This document shows positions 16,701 to 24,359 of a stretch of DNA of 25,716 nucleotides, in pieces (the stretch's first letter is position 1; every line of letters begins with the position of its first letter). The stretch lies in the NCBI GenBank assembly GCA_002377855.1, contig DFQQ01000009.1:1-25716 (forward strand), written 5' to 3'. Origin of the DNA: Acidovorax delafieldii. Its GTDB lineage: Bacteria; Pseudomonadota; Gammaproteobacteria; Burkholderiales; Burkholderiaceae_C. The notes under the pieces were generated by a model. It saw only the letters and a program-made list of their open reading frames with translations. It was not told the origin of the DNA and did no database searches. The position numbers and the translations under genes were made by a program.

Positions 16701-17745
16701 TCAGGCCCGCCTTGGGTTTGGAGCCCCGGCCGGTGGCGCCCTCGTCGCGGATCTCGCCGCCCGCGCCGGTGGAGGCACCGGGGAATGGGGAGATGGCCGT
16801 GGGGTGGTTGTGTGTCTCCACCTTCATCAGCACATGCTGGGTAACGCTACTTTTTTGATAGCTACCGGCGCTTGATGGATCAGCGCTAGAGCCCATTTTT
16901 GCCACAAATCGCTCAACCTGGTGGCCTTCCATGACCGAGGCGTTGTCCGAATACGCGATCACCGTGTGCTGGGGCGCCAGCTGGTGCGTGTTGCGGATCA
17001 TGCCGAACAGGCTCTTGTCCTGCGCCACGCCATCGATGGTGAACTCGGCGTTGAAGATCTTGTGGCGGCAGTGCTCGCTGTTGGCCTGCGCGAACATCAT
17101 CAGTTCCACATCGGTGGGGTTGCGCGCAAGGCCAGTGAAGGCGGCCACCAGGTAGTCGATTTCGTCGTCCGCCAGCGCCAGACCAAAGCGGGTGTTGGCG
17201 GCCTCCAGGGCCGCGCGCCCACCGGCCAGCACGTCCACATGCTCCATGGGCGCGGGCTGCAGCTCCGTAAACAAGGCGGCAGCGGCACTGCGGTCGGCTA
17301 CGGCCGATTCGGTCATGCGGTCGTGCAGGAGGGCGGCGACCTGGGCCAATTGTTCTGCGGTCAGCTCGGGCGTTTTGCCCAGCAGGCCCGACTTCAAACT
17401 GATACGGTATTCCGTGATGCGCTCCACCCGGCGGATGGCGATGCCACAGTTGCGGGCAATGTCGGTGGCCTTGGACGCCCAGGGAGACAGCGTGCCCAGG
17501 CGTGGCGTGATCACAATGGCCGCCCCCTCATCGGTCCCAGCGTAGGCGTCGCCGTAGGTGAGCAGCGCAGCCAAGCGCTCGCGGTCAGCAGTGGAAGGCG
17601 GCACGTCGGTAGCGACCAAATGAACGAACCGCGCGGCGATGCCACTGATCTTGGGGTGGATGGCCTCGAGGGCTGGCTGGAGTTGCTGAGCGCGGAAAGT
17701 GCTGAGGGCGTTGCCGCCCGCCAGCGTGGTCATGTGCAAGGTCAC
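13738..17745 (-). CDS. purL: Phosphoribosylformylglycinamidine synthase (single chain)
   Basis: About 1335 residues, the normal length of large-type PurL, which converts FGAR, glutamine and ATP to FGAM in purine synthesis. The N-terminal part holds FRAQQLQPALEAIHPKI. The AIRS-like ATP-binding part holds MKVETHNHPTAISPFPGAS and GGEIRDEGATGRGSKPKAG. The second half holds PVGKDSLSMRTQW and AYHDRSDGGLLAAVAEMA. The C-terminal glutaminase has GGFSYGDTLGAG and nucleophile Cys in GLGVCNGCQMF, then PHPERVFR. The start is likely the GTG at 17745, because VTLHMTTLAGGNALS aligns with the usual MTLHLTT start; the ATG at 17733 and a frame to 17835 are alternatives. Residues about 281-299 are encoded by an in-frame palindromic repeat. 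Divergent from map; terminator downstream. Confidence 0.95.
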   Translation of the reverse strand: MTLHMTTLAGGNALSTFRAQQLQPALEAIHPKISGIAARFVHLVATDVPPSTADRERLAALLTYGDAYAGTDEGAAIVITPRLGTLSPWASKATDIARNCGIAIRRVERITEYRISLKSGLLGKTPELTAEQLAQVAALLHDRMTESAVADRSAAAALFTELQPAPMEHVDVLAGGRAALEAANTRFGLALADDEIDYLVAAFTGLARNPTDVELMMFAQANSEHCRHKIFNAEFTIDGVAQDKSLFGMIRNTHQLAPQHTVIAYSDNASVMEGHQVERFVAKMGSSADPSSAGSYQKSSVTQHVLMKVETHNHPTAISPFPGASTGAGGEIRDEGATGRGSKPKAGLTGFTVSKLWGSTVGKPEHIASPLQIMVEGPLGGAAFNNEFGRPNLNGYFREYEQNVGGVQRGYHKPIMIAGGVGVIDAELTKKIEFPAGSLLIQLGGPGMRIGMGGSAASSMATGTNAAELDFDSVQRGNPEIERRAQEVINHCWAQGANNPILAIHDVGAGGLSNAFPELTNDAGRGARFDLRAVQLEESGMSPKEIWSNESQERYVLAIAPESLEQFKAFCERERCPFAVIGTATEERQLVLHDPAATADDQKLPVDMPMNVLLGKPPKMHRDVKTVVREFAPMDLTGVPLQKAVIDVLAHPTVASKRFLITIGDRTVGGLSHRDQMVGPWQVPVADCAVTLADYKGFAGEAMSMGERTPLAAINAPASGRMAVAEAITNLLAAPIELPRVKLSANWMAACGEPGEDAALYETVKAVGMELCPALGVSIPVGKDSLSMRTQWSEGADKKKVTSPVSLIVSAFASLSDVRGTLTPQLNATEADTTLVLIDLGKGQNRMGGSILGQTLEQSGDVVPDVDDPKDLVNLVNAVNALRAKGKILAYHDRSDGGLLAAVAEMAFAGHVGVALNVDMLITEGDGVSDSRMDTGDAKNWATQVGARREELTLKALFNEELGVVLQVRTAERNDVMQTLREHGLSKFSHFVGKTRPTSSEIDAGKGELQVWRDAKSVFSAPLADLHQVWDAVSWKICQQRDNPANADAEHAAAGEPTDPGLHVHLTFDASDNVAAPYLNLARPKVAILREQGVNSHIEMAYAFTEAGFEAYDVHMTDLQTGRVKLEDFKGVVACGGFSYGDTLGAGIGWARSITFNPVLAAQFQGFFGRTDTFGLGVCNGCQMFAELADIIPGAQDWPRFTTNQSERFEARLSLVEVLESPSLFLQGMAGSRLPIAVAHGEGYANFKYRGNADKAIAAMRYVDNHGRATEQYPFNPNGSAGGLTAVTTADGRFTAMMPHPERVFRNVQMSWTSEDAAQYSGWMRIWRNARKWVG
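16849..16903. repeat. Dispersed palindromic repeat inside purL
   Basis: On the plus strand: TTTTTTGATAGCTACC, then GGCGCTTGATGGATCAGCGC, then TAGAGCCCATTTTTG. The middle is a near-palindrome around GATGGATC. I recall very similar elements (AAAATAGCTGCTAGCGCTT, GATGGAT, AAGCGCTAGAGGCC) as common intergenic repeats in Comamonadaceae. Here it is coding in frame on the minus strand as roughly AKMGSSADPSSAGSYQKSS, with no stop. Confidence 0.65.
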
Positions 17746-17870
17746 GGTAGCGGCCTGTTGGGGTATGAGGGGGTCGGGATGGTTCGCGGACTTGCCAGGT
17801 TCGGCAGCCGTGAAGCCCGCCATTTTACCGGGCATGTGCCCGCTGCCCTGCGGTCCACAGACCCCAATGG

Positions 17871-17876
17871 GATAAT
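17871..17876 (+). promoter_or_regulatory. Possible -10 element of map
   Basis: GATAAT lies 6 nt before the map ATG, so a start at the usual distance would fall on the ATG itself, giving a leaderless mRNA. No good -35 hexamer is visible 16-18 bp upstream, which weakens the call. Confidence 0.25.
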
Positions 17877-17882
17877 TGCCGC

Positions 17883-18698
17883 ATGAGCATCACCATCAAA
17901 ACCGCCGAAGACATTGAGGGCATGCGGCTGGCCTGCCGCTTGGCTTCGGAAGTGCTGGACTACATTGCGCCCCATATCAAGCCCGGCATCACCACCAAGG
18001 AAATCGACCGCCTGGGCGCTGAGTGCATGGCCCAGCAGGGCACCGTCTCCGCCACCGTCGGCTATCAGCCCCCCGGCTATCCACCCTACCCCGCCTCGCT
18101 CTGCACGTCGGTGAACCACGTGGTCTGCCATGGGATTCCAAACGACAAACCTCTGAAAAAGGGGGACATTGTCAACGTGGACGTCACCGTGATCACCAAG
18201 GACGGTTGGTACGGCGACAACAGCCGCATGTATCTGATCGGGGAGTGTTCCATCGCCGCAAAGCGGCTGTCCTCCATCACGTTTGAAGCGATGTGGCACG
18301 GCATCTTGCAAGTCAAGCCAGGTGCGCGGCTGGGCGACATTGGCCACGCCATTCAGAAATTTGCAGAAGGCCACGGGTTTTCTATCGTGCGCGAGTTTTG
18401 CGGGCACGGCATCGGGCAAAAATTCCACGAAGAGCCGCAAGTGCTGCACTACGGCCGGCCCGGGACCCTGGAAGAGCTCCAGCCCGGCATGGTGTTCACC
18501 ATCGAACCCATGATCAACGCAGGCAAGCGCGATGTGAAAAACCATGGCAACGATGGCTGGACCATCGTTACCAAGGACCACAGCCTCTCCGCTCAGTGGG
18601 AACACACGGTGTTGGTCACAGAAACCGGATATGAAGTCATGACGCTGTCGGCCGGGTCCCCTCCCCTGCCGAGCTTCGTGCCTGCGACCCGCACCTGA
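17883..18698 (+). CDS. map: Methionine aminopeptidase, type I
   Basis: 271 residues. It removes the initiator Met from nascent proteins in the cytoplasm after deformylation. The five metal ligands of the pita-bread fold are all present: Asp100 (NVDVTV), Asp112 (GDNSRM), His175 (FCGHGIG), Glu208 (FTIEPMI) and Glu240 (SAQWEHT). The substrate-contact His is in VVCHGIPND (His83). Length is typical, with a slightly long Pro-rich C-terminal tail after TETGYEVMT. No ribosome site is clear upstream of ATG 17883, and the possible -10 very close by hints at leaderless translation. Divergent from purL with about 140 bp between. glnD follows 265 bp downstream, and I see nothing coding in that gap. With def it forms the N-terminal maturation pathway. 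Confidence 0.96.
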   Translation: MSITIKTAEDIEGMRLACRLASEVLDYIAPHIKPGITTKEIDRLGAECMAQQGTVSATVGYQPPGYPPYPASLCTSVNHVVCHGIPNDKPLKKGDIVNVDVTVITKDGWYGDNSRMYLIGECSIAAKRLSSITFEAMWHGILQVKPGARLGDIGHAIQKFAEGHGFSIVREFCGHGIGQKFHEEPQVLHYGRPGTLEELQPGMVFTIEPMINAGKRDVKNHGNDGWTIVTKDHSLSAQWEHTVLVTETGYEVMTLSAGSPPLPSFVPATRT

Positions 18699-18963
18699 GC
18701 GCCACCAGCTGGATCGGCAAGTGCGCACGACTATTGCTTGATGCGCCATCGCAGCAACGGAGGTACGTCACGCAATGCACATGCAGGGCGCAACGAGAGC
18801 TTCGGCACATGTCAGGGCACTGCGGGATACGGCAGCTCTGCACGAGCACTCTTTTGGTGCGGGGCCGTGACAGTCAGGATGCGATAGCGCGCGGCATTGG
18901 CTGCTTCCGCTGCGGGCTCGTCAGGCACATGTTTTCATTGCAACCATCTCGCAGCTTTCTCTC

Positions 18964-21555
18964 ATGACCGACATCCAGACCCTGCGCGCCGCGTACCGTC
19001 AAGACAAAGCCGAGGTGCTCAGCGCCATGGCGGCCACGGCTGCGTCGACGCGGGGTATCCATGCGGTTCTGCGCAAGCTTTCTTTTTTGACGGATGGATT
19101 GCTGCAGTCGCTCTGGCAGCGCGCTGCACTTCCGCCAAACTGCGCGCTGCTGGCCGTAGGCGGCTATGGGCGGGCGCAGTTGTTCCCCTGTTCGGACGTG
19201 GATGTTCTGCTGCTGCTGCCGGAAGGCGTACAGCCTGAAGCTGACGGTGTGCTGAGCGCGCAGATCGAGGGATTCATTGGCAGCTGCTGGGATGCTGGGC
19301 TGGAAATCGGCTCGAGCGTGCGCACCATTGCCGAATGCCTCGCAGAAAGCGCCGCCGATGTGACGGTGCAGACCTCGCTACTGGAAGCACGCAGGATCAT
19401 CGGTGACAAGGCTCTGTTTGACCGGTTTCAAGAGCAATACTGCGCCCAGATGGATCCACGGGCTTTTCTGGTCGCGAAAACACTGGAGATGCGCCAGCGG
19501 CATACCAAATACGAGAACACGCCGTATTCGCTGGAGCCCAACTGCAAGGAGTCTCCCGGCGGCTTGCGCGATCTGCAGCTGATCTTGTGGGTCGCCAAAG
19601 CGGCTGGCTTAGGCGGGACATGGAAAGAACTCGCTGCCAGCGGCATGGCAACTGCCTTTGAAGTACGCCAGATTGAACGCAACGAGGCGGTACTTTGCCT
19701 CATCAGGGCCCGCCTGCATGCGGCGGCGGGCCGCCATGAGGATCGCTTGGTGTTTGACCTGCAGACCGCCGTGGCAGAGTCATTCGGCTATCGGTCGCAA
19801 GCACCCGACGGTTCGCGGTTGCCCATGCGCGCCAGCGAAACCCTCATGCGGCGGTACTACTGGGCGGCCAAGGCGGTCTCCCAACTTTGCCAAATTCTGC
19901 TGCTGAACATCGAAGAGCGCCTGAACCCTTCGACGCACGAGCCTCGCCCCATCAACGAGCGCTTCTTCGAAAAGGCCGGGCTGATCGAGGTGGCCAGCGA
20001 TGACCTTTACCAGCGCGACCCCCATGCGATTTTGGAAACCTTCCTGCTCTACCAGACCACGGTGGGGTTGAAGAACCTGTCGGCGCGCACGCTCAGAGCG
20101 CTCTACAACGCGCGAGGGGTGATGGACGCGGCATTTCGCCGCGACCCGGTAAACCGCCAGACCTTCATGCGCATATTGCAGCAACCTGCTGGCATTACGC
20201 ACGCCATGCGGCTGATGAATCAGACCTCTGTGCTCGGCCGCTATCTGTGGGTGTTCAGGGGCATCGTGGGCCAGATGCAGCACGACTTGTTCCACGTCTA
20301 TACCGTGGACCAGCACATCCTCATGGTGCTGCGCAACGTGCGGCGCTTCTTCATGGCAGAGCACGCACATGAGTATCCGTTTTGCTCGCAGCTGGCGGGC
20401 GGCTGGGACAAGCCGTGGATTCTCTACATCGCTGCTCTGTTTCACGATATCGGCAAGGGTCGCGGTGGAGACCACTCCCAAATCGGGGCGCAAGAGGTCA
20501 GACGCTTCTGCCGCCAGCACGGCGTGGCTCTGGATGACGCCCGACTCATCGAGTTTCTGGTGAGCGAGCACCTGACAATGAGCCGCATCGCCCAGAAACA
20601 GGACCTGAGCGACCCCGATGTGATCGCCGCGTTTGCGCAGCGCGTACACAACGAACGCTACCTGACCGCCTTGTACTTGCTGACCGTGGCAGACATTCGC
20701 GGCACCAGCCCCAAGGTGTGGAACGCCTGGAAAGGCAAGTTGCTGGAAGACCTGTACCGCGCCACGCTCAGAACGCTTGGCGGGCGAGCGCCGGACGCAG
20801 CAGCAGAGATCGAGGCCCGCAAGCGGGAGGCACTGGTGCAGCTCGCGCTCAACGCTCTGCCTTTTGACGCCCATAAAGCCCTGTGGGCCACGCTCGATGT
20901 CAGCTATTTCATGCGGCACGAAGCGGCCGACATTGCCTGGCACACGCGCCACCTTTCACGCCACGTTGGCACGACCAAACCGATCGTGCGAGCCCGTCAG
21001 TCATTGGCAGGTGAAGGCCTGCAGGTGCTCGTCTATGCGCCTGACCAGCCTGACCTCTTCGCGCGCATTTGCGGCTATTTTGATCGGGCCGGGTTCAGCA
21101 TTTTGGACGCAAGAGTGCACACCGCCAACAACCACCACGCCCTGGATTCGTTCCAAGTGGTTGCATTCGCCCAAGCAGGCCATTACCGCGAACTGACCCA
21201 CATGGTGGAAAGCGATCTGGTTAGTGCGATCGAAGCGGGTGGCCCGTTGCCAGAGCCCGCACGCAAAAGAGTCTCGCGTCGCGTCAAGAGCTTTCCCATC
21301 GCTCCACGTGTGTCTCTGCAGCCAGACGATAAGGCACAGCGGTGGCTGCTGGGTATTTCTGCCAGCGATCGCGCCGGTTTGCTCTACCTGGTGGCGCGCA
21401 TTCTTGCGCAGCACCATATCAGCGTACAGCTGGCCAAAGTCAGCACGCTGGGAGAACGGGTAGAAGACACGTTTTTGCTGCAGGGTTCAGAGCTTCAAAA
21501 CAACGCACGGCAAATCCAGATCGAGACGGAATTGCTAGAGGCCCTCTCTGAGTAG
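18964..21555 (+). CDS. glnD: Bifunctional [protein-PII] uridylyltransferase / uridylyl-removing enzyme
   Basis: 863 residues. GlnD senses glutamine and adds UMP to, or removes it from, PII proteins (GlnB/GlnK), setting nitrogen assimilation. Domains in order: nucleotidyltransferase with GGYGRAQLFPCSDVDVLLLL (about 66-84) carrying the metal-binding SDVD pair; a helical region with NCKESPGGLRDLQLI; an HD phosphohydrolase with ALFHDIGKGRGGDHS (about 490-505) for UMP removal; and two C-terminal ACT domains (about 686-760 and 793-860), starting LQVLVYAPDQPDLFARI and WLLGISASDRAGLLYLVARIL. All signatures and the length are normal. The start ATG at 18964 lacks an obvious ribosome site. It runs convergent with def, with only 22 nt between stop codons and no terminator hairpin there. 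Confidence 0.96.
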   Translation: MTDIQTLRAAYRQDKAEVLSAMAATAASTRGIHAVLRKLSFLTDGLLQSLWQRAALPPNCALLAVGGYGRAQLFPCSDVDVLLLLPEGVQPEADGVLSAQIEGFIGSCWDAGLEIGSSVRTIAECLAESAADVTVQTSLLEARRIIGDKALFDRFQEQYCAQMDPRAFLVAKTLEMRQRHTKYENTPYSLEPNCKESPGGLRDLQLILWVAKAAGLGGTWKELAASGMATAFEVRQIERNEAVLCLIRARLHAAAGRHEDRLVFDLQTAVAESFGYRSQAPDGSRLPMRASETLMRRYYWAAKAVSQLCQILLLNIEERLNPSTHEPRPINERFFEKAGLIEVASDDLYQRDPHAILETFLLYQTTVGLKNLSARTLRALYNARGVMDAAFRRDPVNRQTFMRILQQPAGITHAMRLMNQTSVLGRYLWVFRGIVGQMQHDLFHVYTVDQHILMVLRNVRRFFMAEHAHEYPFCSQLAGGWDKPWILYIAALFHDIGKGRGGDHSQIGAQEVRRFCRQHGVALDDARLIEFLVSEHLTMSRIAQKQDLSDPDVIAAFAQRVHNERYLTALYLLTVADIRGTSPKVWNAWKGKLLEDLYRATLRTLGGRAPDAAAEIEARKREALVQLALNALPFDAHKALWATLDVSYFMRHEAADIAWHTRHLSRHVGTTKPIVRARQSLAGEGLQVLVYAPDQPDLFARICGYFDRAGFSILDARVHTANNHHALDSFQVVAFAQAGHYRELTHMVESDLVSAIEAGGPLPEPARKRVSRRVKSFPIAPRVSLQPDDKAQRWLLGISASDRAGLLYLVARILAQHHISVQLAKVSTLGERVEDTFLLQGSELQNNARQIQIETELLEALSE

Positions 21556-21577
21556 TTCAGCCCCTTCTGCATCACGG

Positions 21578-22120
21578 TTAGTCGTCAGCGTTCGCGGAAT
21601 CCAGCCCAGGGAACAGCACGTCGGTGTATCCGAAATGCGTGAAATCCTTCACACGCATCGGATACAGCTTGCCCCACAAGTGATCACACTCATGCTGCAC
21701 GACCCGCGCATGGAAGCCCTCCGCTTCACGCACGATAGGGTCGCCGTACGGGTCAAAACCTGTATATCGGATGTGCTTTGAGCGAGGCACCCGTCCGCGC
21801 AAGCCCGGTACTGACAAACACCCTTCCCAGTCCTCTTCTTCCTCGCTGCTCATGGGAATGATGACGGGATTGAGCAGCACCGTCAGAGGGACCAGCGGCC
21901 TGTCTGGATATCGGGGGTTACGGTATTCGGATCCAAACACCACTACCTGAAGATCTACTCCAATCTGTGGCGCCGCCAGCCCTGCACCGTTTACGGATCT
22001 CATCGTTTCCCACAGATCACGGACCAGCAAGTGCAGGTCATCGGTATCAAACTCGACCACTGGCTTCGCTGTCCGAAGCAGTCGGGGATCGCCCATTTTC
22101 AGGATGGTATGAATGGTCAT
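21578..22120 (-). CDS. def: Peptide deformylase
   Basis: 180 residues. It removes the formyl group from the initiator N-formyl-Met, before Map acts. All three deformylase motifs are intact: GAGLAAPQIG (Gln52), EGCLSVPG (Cys101 metal ligand) and QHECDH (His143, catalytic Glu144, His147). An acidic SSEEEEDWE stretch precedes the second motif, and the Trp in HLWGKLYPMR replaces the residue usually seen there. Whether this is the main housekeeping copy or a second def cannot be judged. It lies apart from fmt, the usual neighbour. The ATG at 22120 fits the family N-terminus (TIHTILKMGDPRLL). No clear ribosome site. Confidence 0.95.
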   Translation of the reverse strand: MTIHTILKMGDPRLLRTAKPVVEFDTDDLHLLVRDLWETMRSVNGAGLAAPQIGVDLQVVVFGSEYRNPRYPDRPLVPLTVLLNPVIIPMSSEEEEDWEGCLSVPGLRGRVPRSKHIRYTGFDPYGDPIVREAEGFHARVVQHECDHLWGKLYPMRVKDFTHFGYTDVLFPGLDSANADD

Positions 22121-22576
22121 AACTAAAGGGAGTTTTACAACGGCTCAAATGATCGGCGGAAGAATCAACATGAGCGGAAACACTACACGCCATATCGTTC
22201 CAGTTGTCTTTGAAGCTCAGCACACAGGTCACGCGAACTTTAGCTGAAGCGCATAAAACTGCCCGCGACTTGGAAATCGATGATCGGAGCGTGGGGTCAC
22301 CGAACGATACTCCCCATGAACTTTGCCCCGCGCCACGAAGAATGCATGCATCTAGCTGCAATCGCACGGGCGTGCTCCCGCAGTGAAAACGCATCCAGAT
22401 CACGAAGCTGCTCAGGTTAGTCAACAAAAAACCCCTGTTGCGCCAGTCAACGCGGGCATGCAGTCGTGAAACGCGGAGATCGTTGATGCACCCCTGCGCG
22501 TGGGCAGCGCGCCCGATGTGGACAAGAGGCATCGGCAGATGTCAAGGAGGCATCCAAGCCAGGGCGACTGACTGAA
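22121..22576. other. Gene-free stretch between def and the cyclase remnant
   Basis: No frame here shows a recognisable domain or convincing coding pattern on either strand. A plus-strand run at 22476-22571 (EIVDAPLRVGSAPDVDKRH) looks faintly transposase-like but is too short to call. The segment is probably decayed sequence plus the def promoter region. Confidence 0.5.
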
Positions 22577-23158
22577 TTAGCTCAGGATCAATGGGCGGTG
22601 GAAAAGTGGCTCACCCGCGTGACTGAACTGTAAGAGAGTCCGGCTCCTGATCTTGGCGCCACTCCACTTGATAAAACACGACGACCTCACCCTTAGCGCG
22701 GATTTCCATAGTCCCCAGCTTGCGGGAGCGTTCCGGGACACCGCAGGCCAACAAGACAGAAAGTTATGTAGCCCATTCTCCGCAGGGCCAAAACGCTCGC
22801 ATAACCGGGCCGCTACATTGACGGCGTCTCCATAGCATTCACCACCTACCTCAACAATGCCGCCCGTAGCCACCCCTAACCGTATCTCCATACTCAAACG
22901 TGCGGCCACCTTGCCGATCGCTGCTCGTGCGCCCTGAGCATTTCGGAGGTGGCACCAATGGCGCAGGCTGCCTCGCCGAAAACACCCAGCACTCCATCGC
23001 CAAATTTTTTAACCACCCTGCCGGCATTATTCTGAATGCAGCCGCTGATCCAATCAGTTAACTGGGCTACCGCTCCAGCAGCGCGCTAGCTTCGCAGGGT
23101 CTCGTACAGTGCAAGCTGTCAGCAATGCCTCCAAACACACTGTCGTAAGAACGGTCAT
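22577..23158 (-). pseudogene. Decayed class III adenylate/guanylate cyclase gene
   Basis: Conserved cyclase pieces appear in order but in different minus-strand frames. From about 23158 downward: SVFGGIADS (where the family has a metal-binding FADI, so the Asp is lost), LYETL and EASALLER; then, after a shift, VAQLTDWISGCIQNNAG and VVKKFGDGVLGVFGEAAC, ending at a stop near 22890; then, shifted again, EIRLGVATGGIVEVGG and GDAVNVAARLCERFGPAENG; then, shifted again, KLGTMEIRAKGEVVVFYQVEW with EPDSLTVQ. An intact gene would read these continuously. At least three frameshifts and the lost metal ligand mean no active enzyme. The C-terminal part that usually follows such domains is missing. It lies in the same orientation downstream of ldcA. 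The identity of the family is well supported by motif order. Confidence 0.72.
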
Positions 23159-23373
23159 ATAGGTGGAGCTACACAAAAAATCATCACGTCAGTTTAGAGG
23201 AGGATCAAATTTTGTAAGCAACTTGAAACTGATGCAGAGGAGAGCGTTTCCCGCTGTGAAGAGCCATACCCCTTCAAATAAATCTGAGATGCGAACAACT
23301 GTGGCCCCTCGGCTCATTGCACCGTTCAAGCCTAACGCCCCTCCTGCTTCTGGATGAAATCGCGCTATTGACT

Positions 23374-24354
23374 TCAGTGCAGGTGCCCCCAATACAAAAG
23401 TGCATCGCGCCCTTCGACCGAAAGTGACACCCTCGCACCGACCGGCAAAACCACTTTGGTTGGCACATGACCAAAAGGCAAGTTAGTCACTACCGGAATA
23501 TTAACTTTCGATCTTATCCATTCAATAACAGACTGAAACTTGAATCCTCTGTCATGTGCCGCCAATTTATATCCATTGAACTGCCCAAACACCAGCGCCT
23601 TTTGAGAATCTAAAACTCCTGCGTGCAGCAGTTGCGTCAGCATGCGCTCAATTCTGTACGGATGCTCTCCTATATCTTCTAAGAAAAGGATACCCCCATT
23701 AATATCGGGCATGTAGGGTGTGCCAACTAATCCAGAAAGCACGGCCAGATTACCGCCCCAGAGCACAGCATTTTCAATATAAATGTCTGAGATTTCCGCA
23801 GCTACGCCTACAGTTCTTCGCGAGACAGGTAAACGCCACCCCGCTCCCTCGCCCTGCCCCGTTATCAGATCATCGAAGCAAGCCTCCATAATATCATCAG
23901 GATCCCCGTCTACACCAAAATCTGTAATCAGCGCTGGACCTGCCCACGTTACTGCACCGCTCTTCGCTAACACAGCATTTTGAAACGCAGTAAAGTCACT
24001 AATCCCCACAAATTTTGTCCCTCCAGCAATAGCTTGGGCAACTTTTTTGTAATTCATCTCCGCAAGAAGTCTCGTAAGGCCATAAGCTCCGCGGGTAATT
24101 AACGCAACATCGGCGCCACTGTCTGCGGCACGGTGGATGGCGGCGAGTCGTGTATGATCGTCTCCGGCGAAACGCGTATGCACGGCTTGAGCATCAGTAT
24201 CTACTTCCACCTCGTATCCCTTGGATTTCAGGCGAGCCACCCCCCGCTTGAAAGCTGCTTTGTCTCGTATTGCACCTGCGGGAGAATAAATATAAATGTG
24301 TTTTCCACCCTGATGGCAATGACTACATGAGGTATTTTCGTTTGATTGCGACAC
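23374..24354 (-). CDS. ldcA: Muramoyltetrapeptide L,D-carboxypeptidase (peptidase family S66)
   Basis: 326 residues. LdcA removes the terminal D-Ala from murein tetrapeptides during cell-wall recycling in the cytoplasm. The Ser-Glu-His triad of family S66 is present: Ser119 in FVGISDFTAF, Glu226 in GGILFLEDIGEHPYRIERML and His296 in FGHVPTK. The family RGGYG loop reads RGAYG here (88-92). The start appears to be a GTG at 24354, giving a short lead with Cys and His residues (CSHCHQGG) before the usual HIYIYSP strand; a later start is possible. It begins 5 bp after the tadA-fusion stop, so the two are surely co-transcribed and probably translationally coupled. Parts have GC near 37-53 percent by hand count on single lines, below the core genes. 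Confidence 0.92.
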   Translation of the reverse strand: MSQSNENTSCSHCHQGGKHIYIYSPAGAIRDKAAFKRGVARLKSKGYEVEVDTDAQAVHTRFAGDDHTRLAAIHRAADSGADVALITRGAYGLTRLLAEMNYKKVAQAIAGGTKFVGISDFTAFQNAVLAKSGAVTWAGPALITDFGVDGDPDDIMEACFDDLITGQGEGAGWRLPVSRRTVGVAAEISDIYIENAVLWGGNLAVLSGLVGTPYMPDINGGILFLEDIGEHPYRIERMLTQLLHAGVLDSQKALVFGQFNGYKLAAHDRGFKFQSVIEWIRSKVNIPVVTNLPFGHVPTKVVLPVGARVSLSVEGRDALLYWGHLH

Positions 24355-24359
24355 GTTTT

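Noticed and set aside
14716..16875. A 719-codon open frame on the plus strand opposite purL
   Set aside because: It is the antisense shadow of a high-GC gene. Its translation is rich in His, Ala and Gly with no domain, and purL on the other strand is unambiguous.
22047..22532. A 161-codon minus-strand frame overlapping the start of def
   Set aside because: No domain or coding signature, and it overlaps the def N-terminus in another frame. Treated as chance.
22476..22571. Short plus-strand run EIVDAPLRVGSAPDVDKRH that resembles some IS5-type transposases
   Set aside because: Too short, no flanking transposase motifs and no terminal inverted repeats; the likeness is to a vague pattern only.
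23330..23336. GCCTAAC heptamer (GTTAGGC on the other strand) like an integron attC core site
   Set aside because: No matching second core site at the right distance and no attC hairpin or integrase; a lone heptamer is expected by chance.
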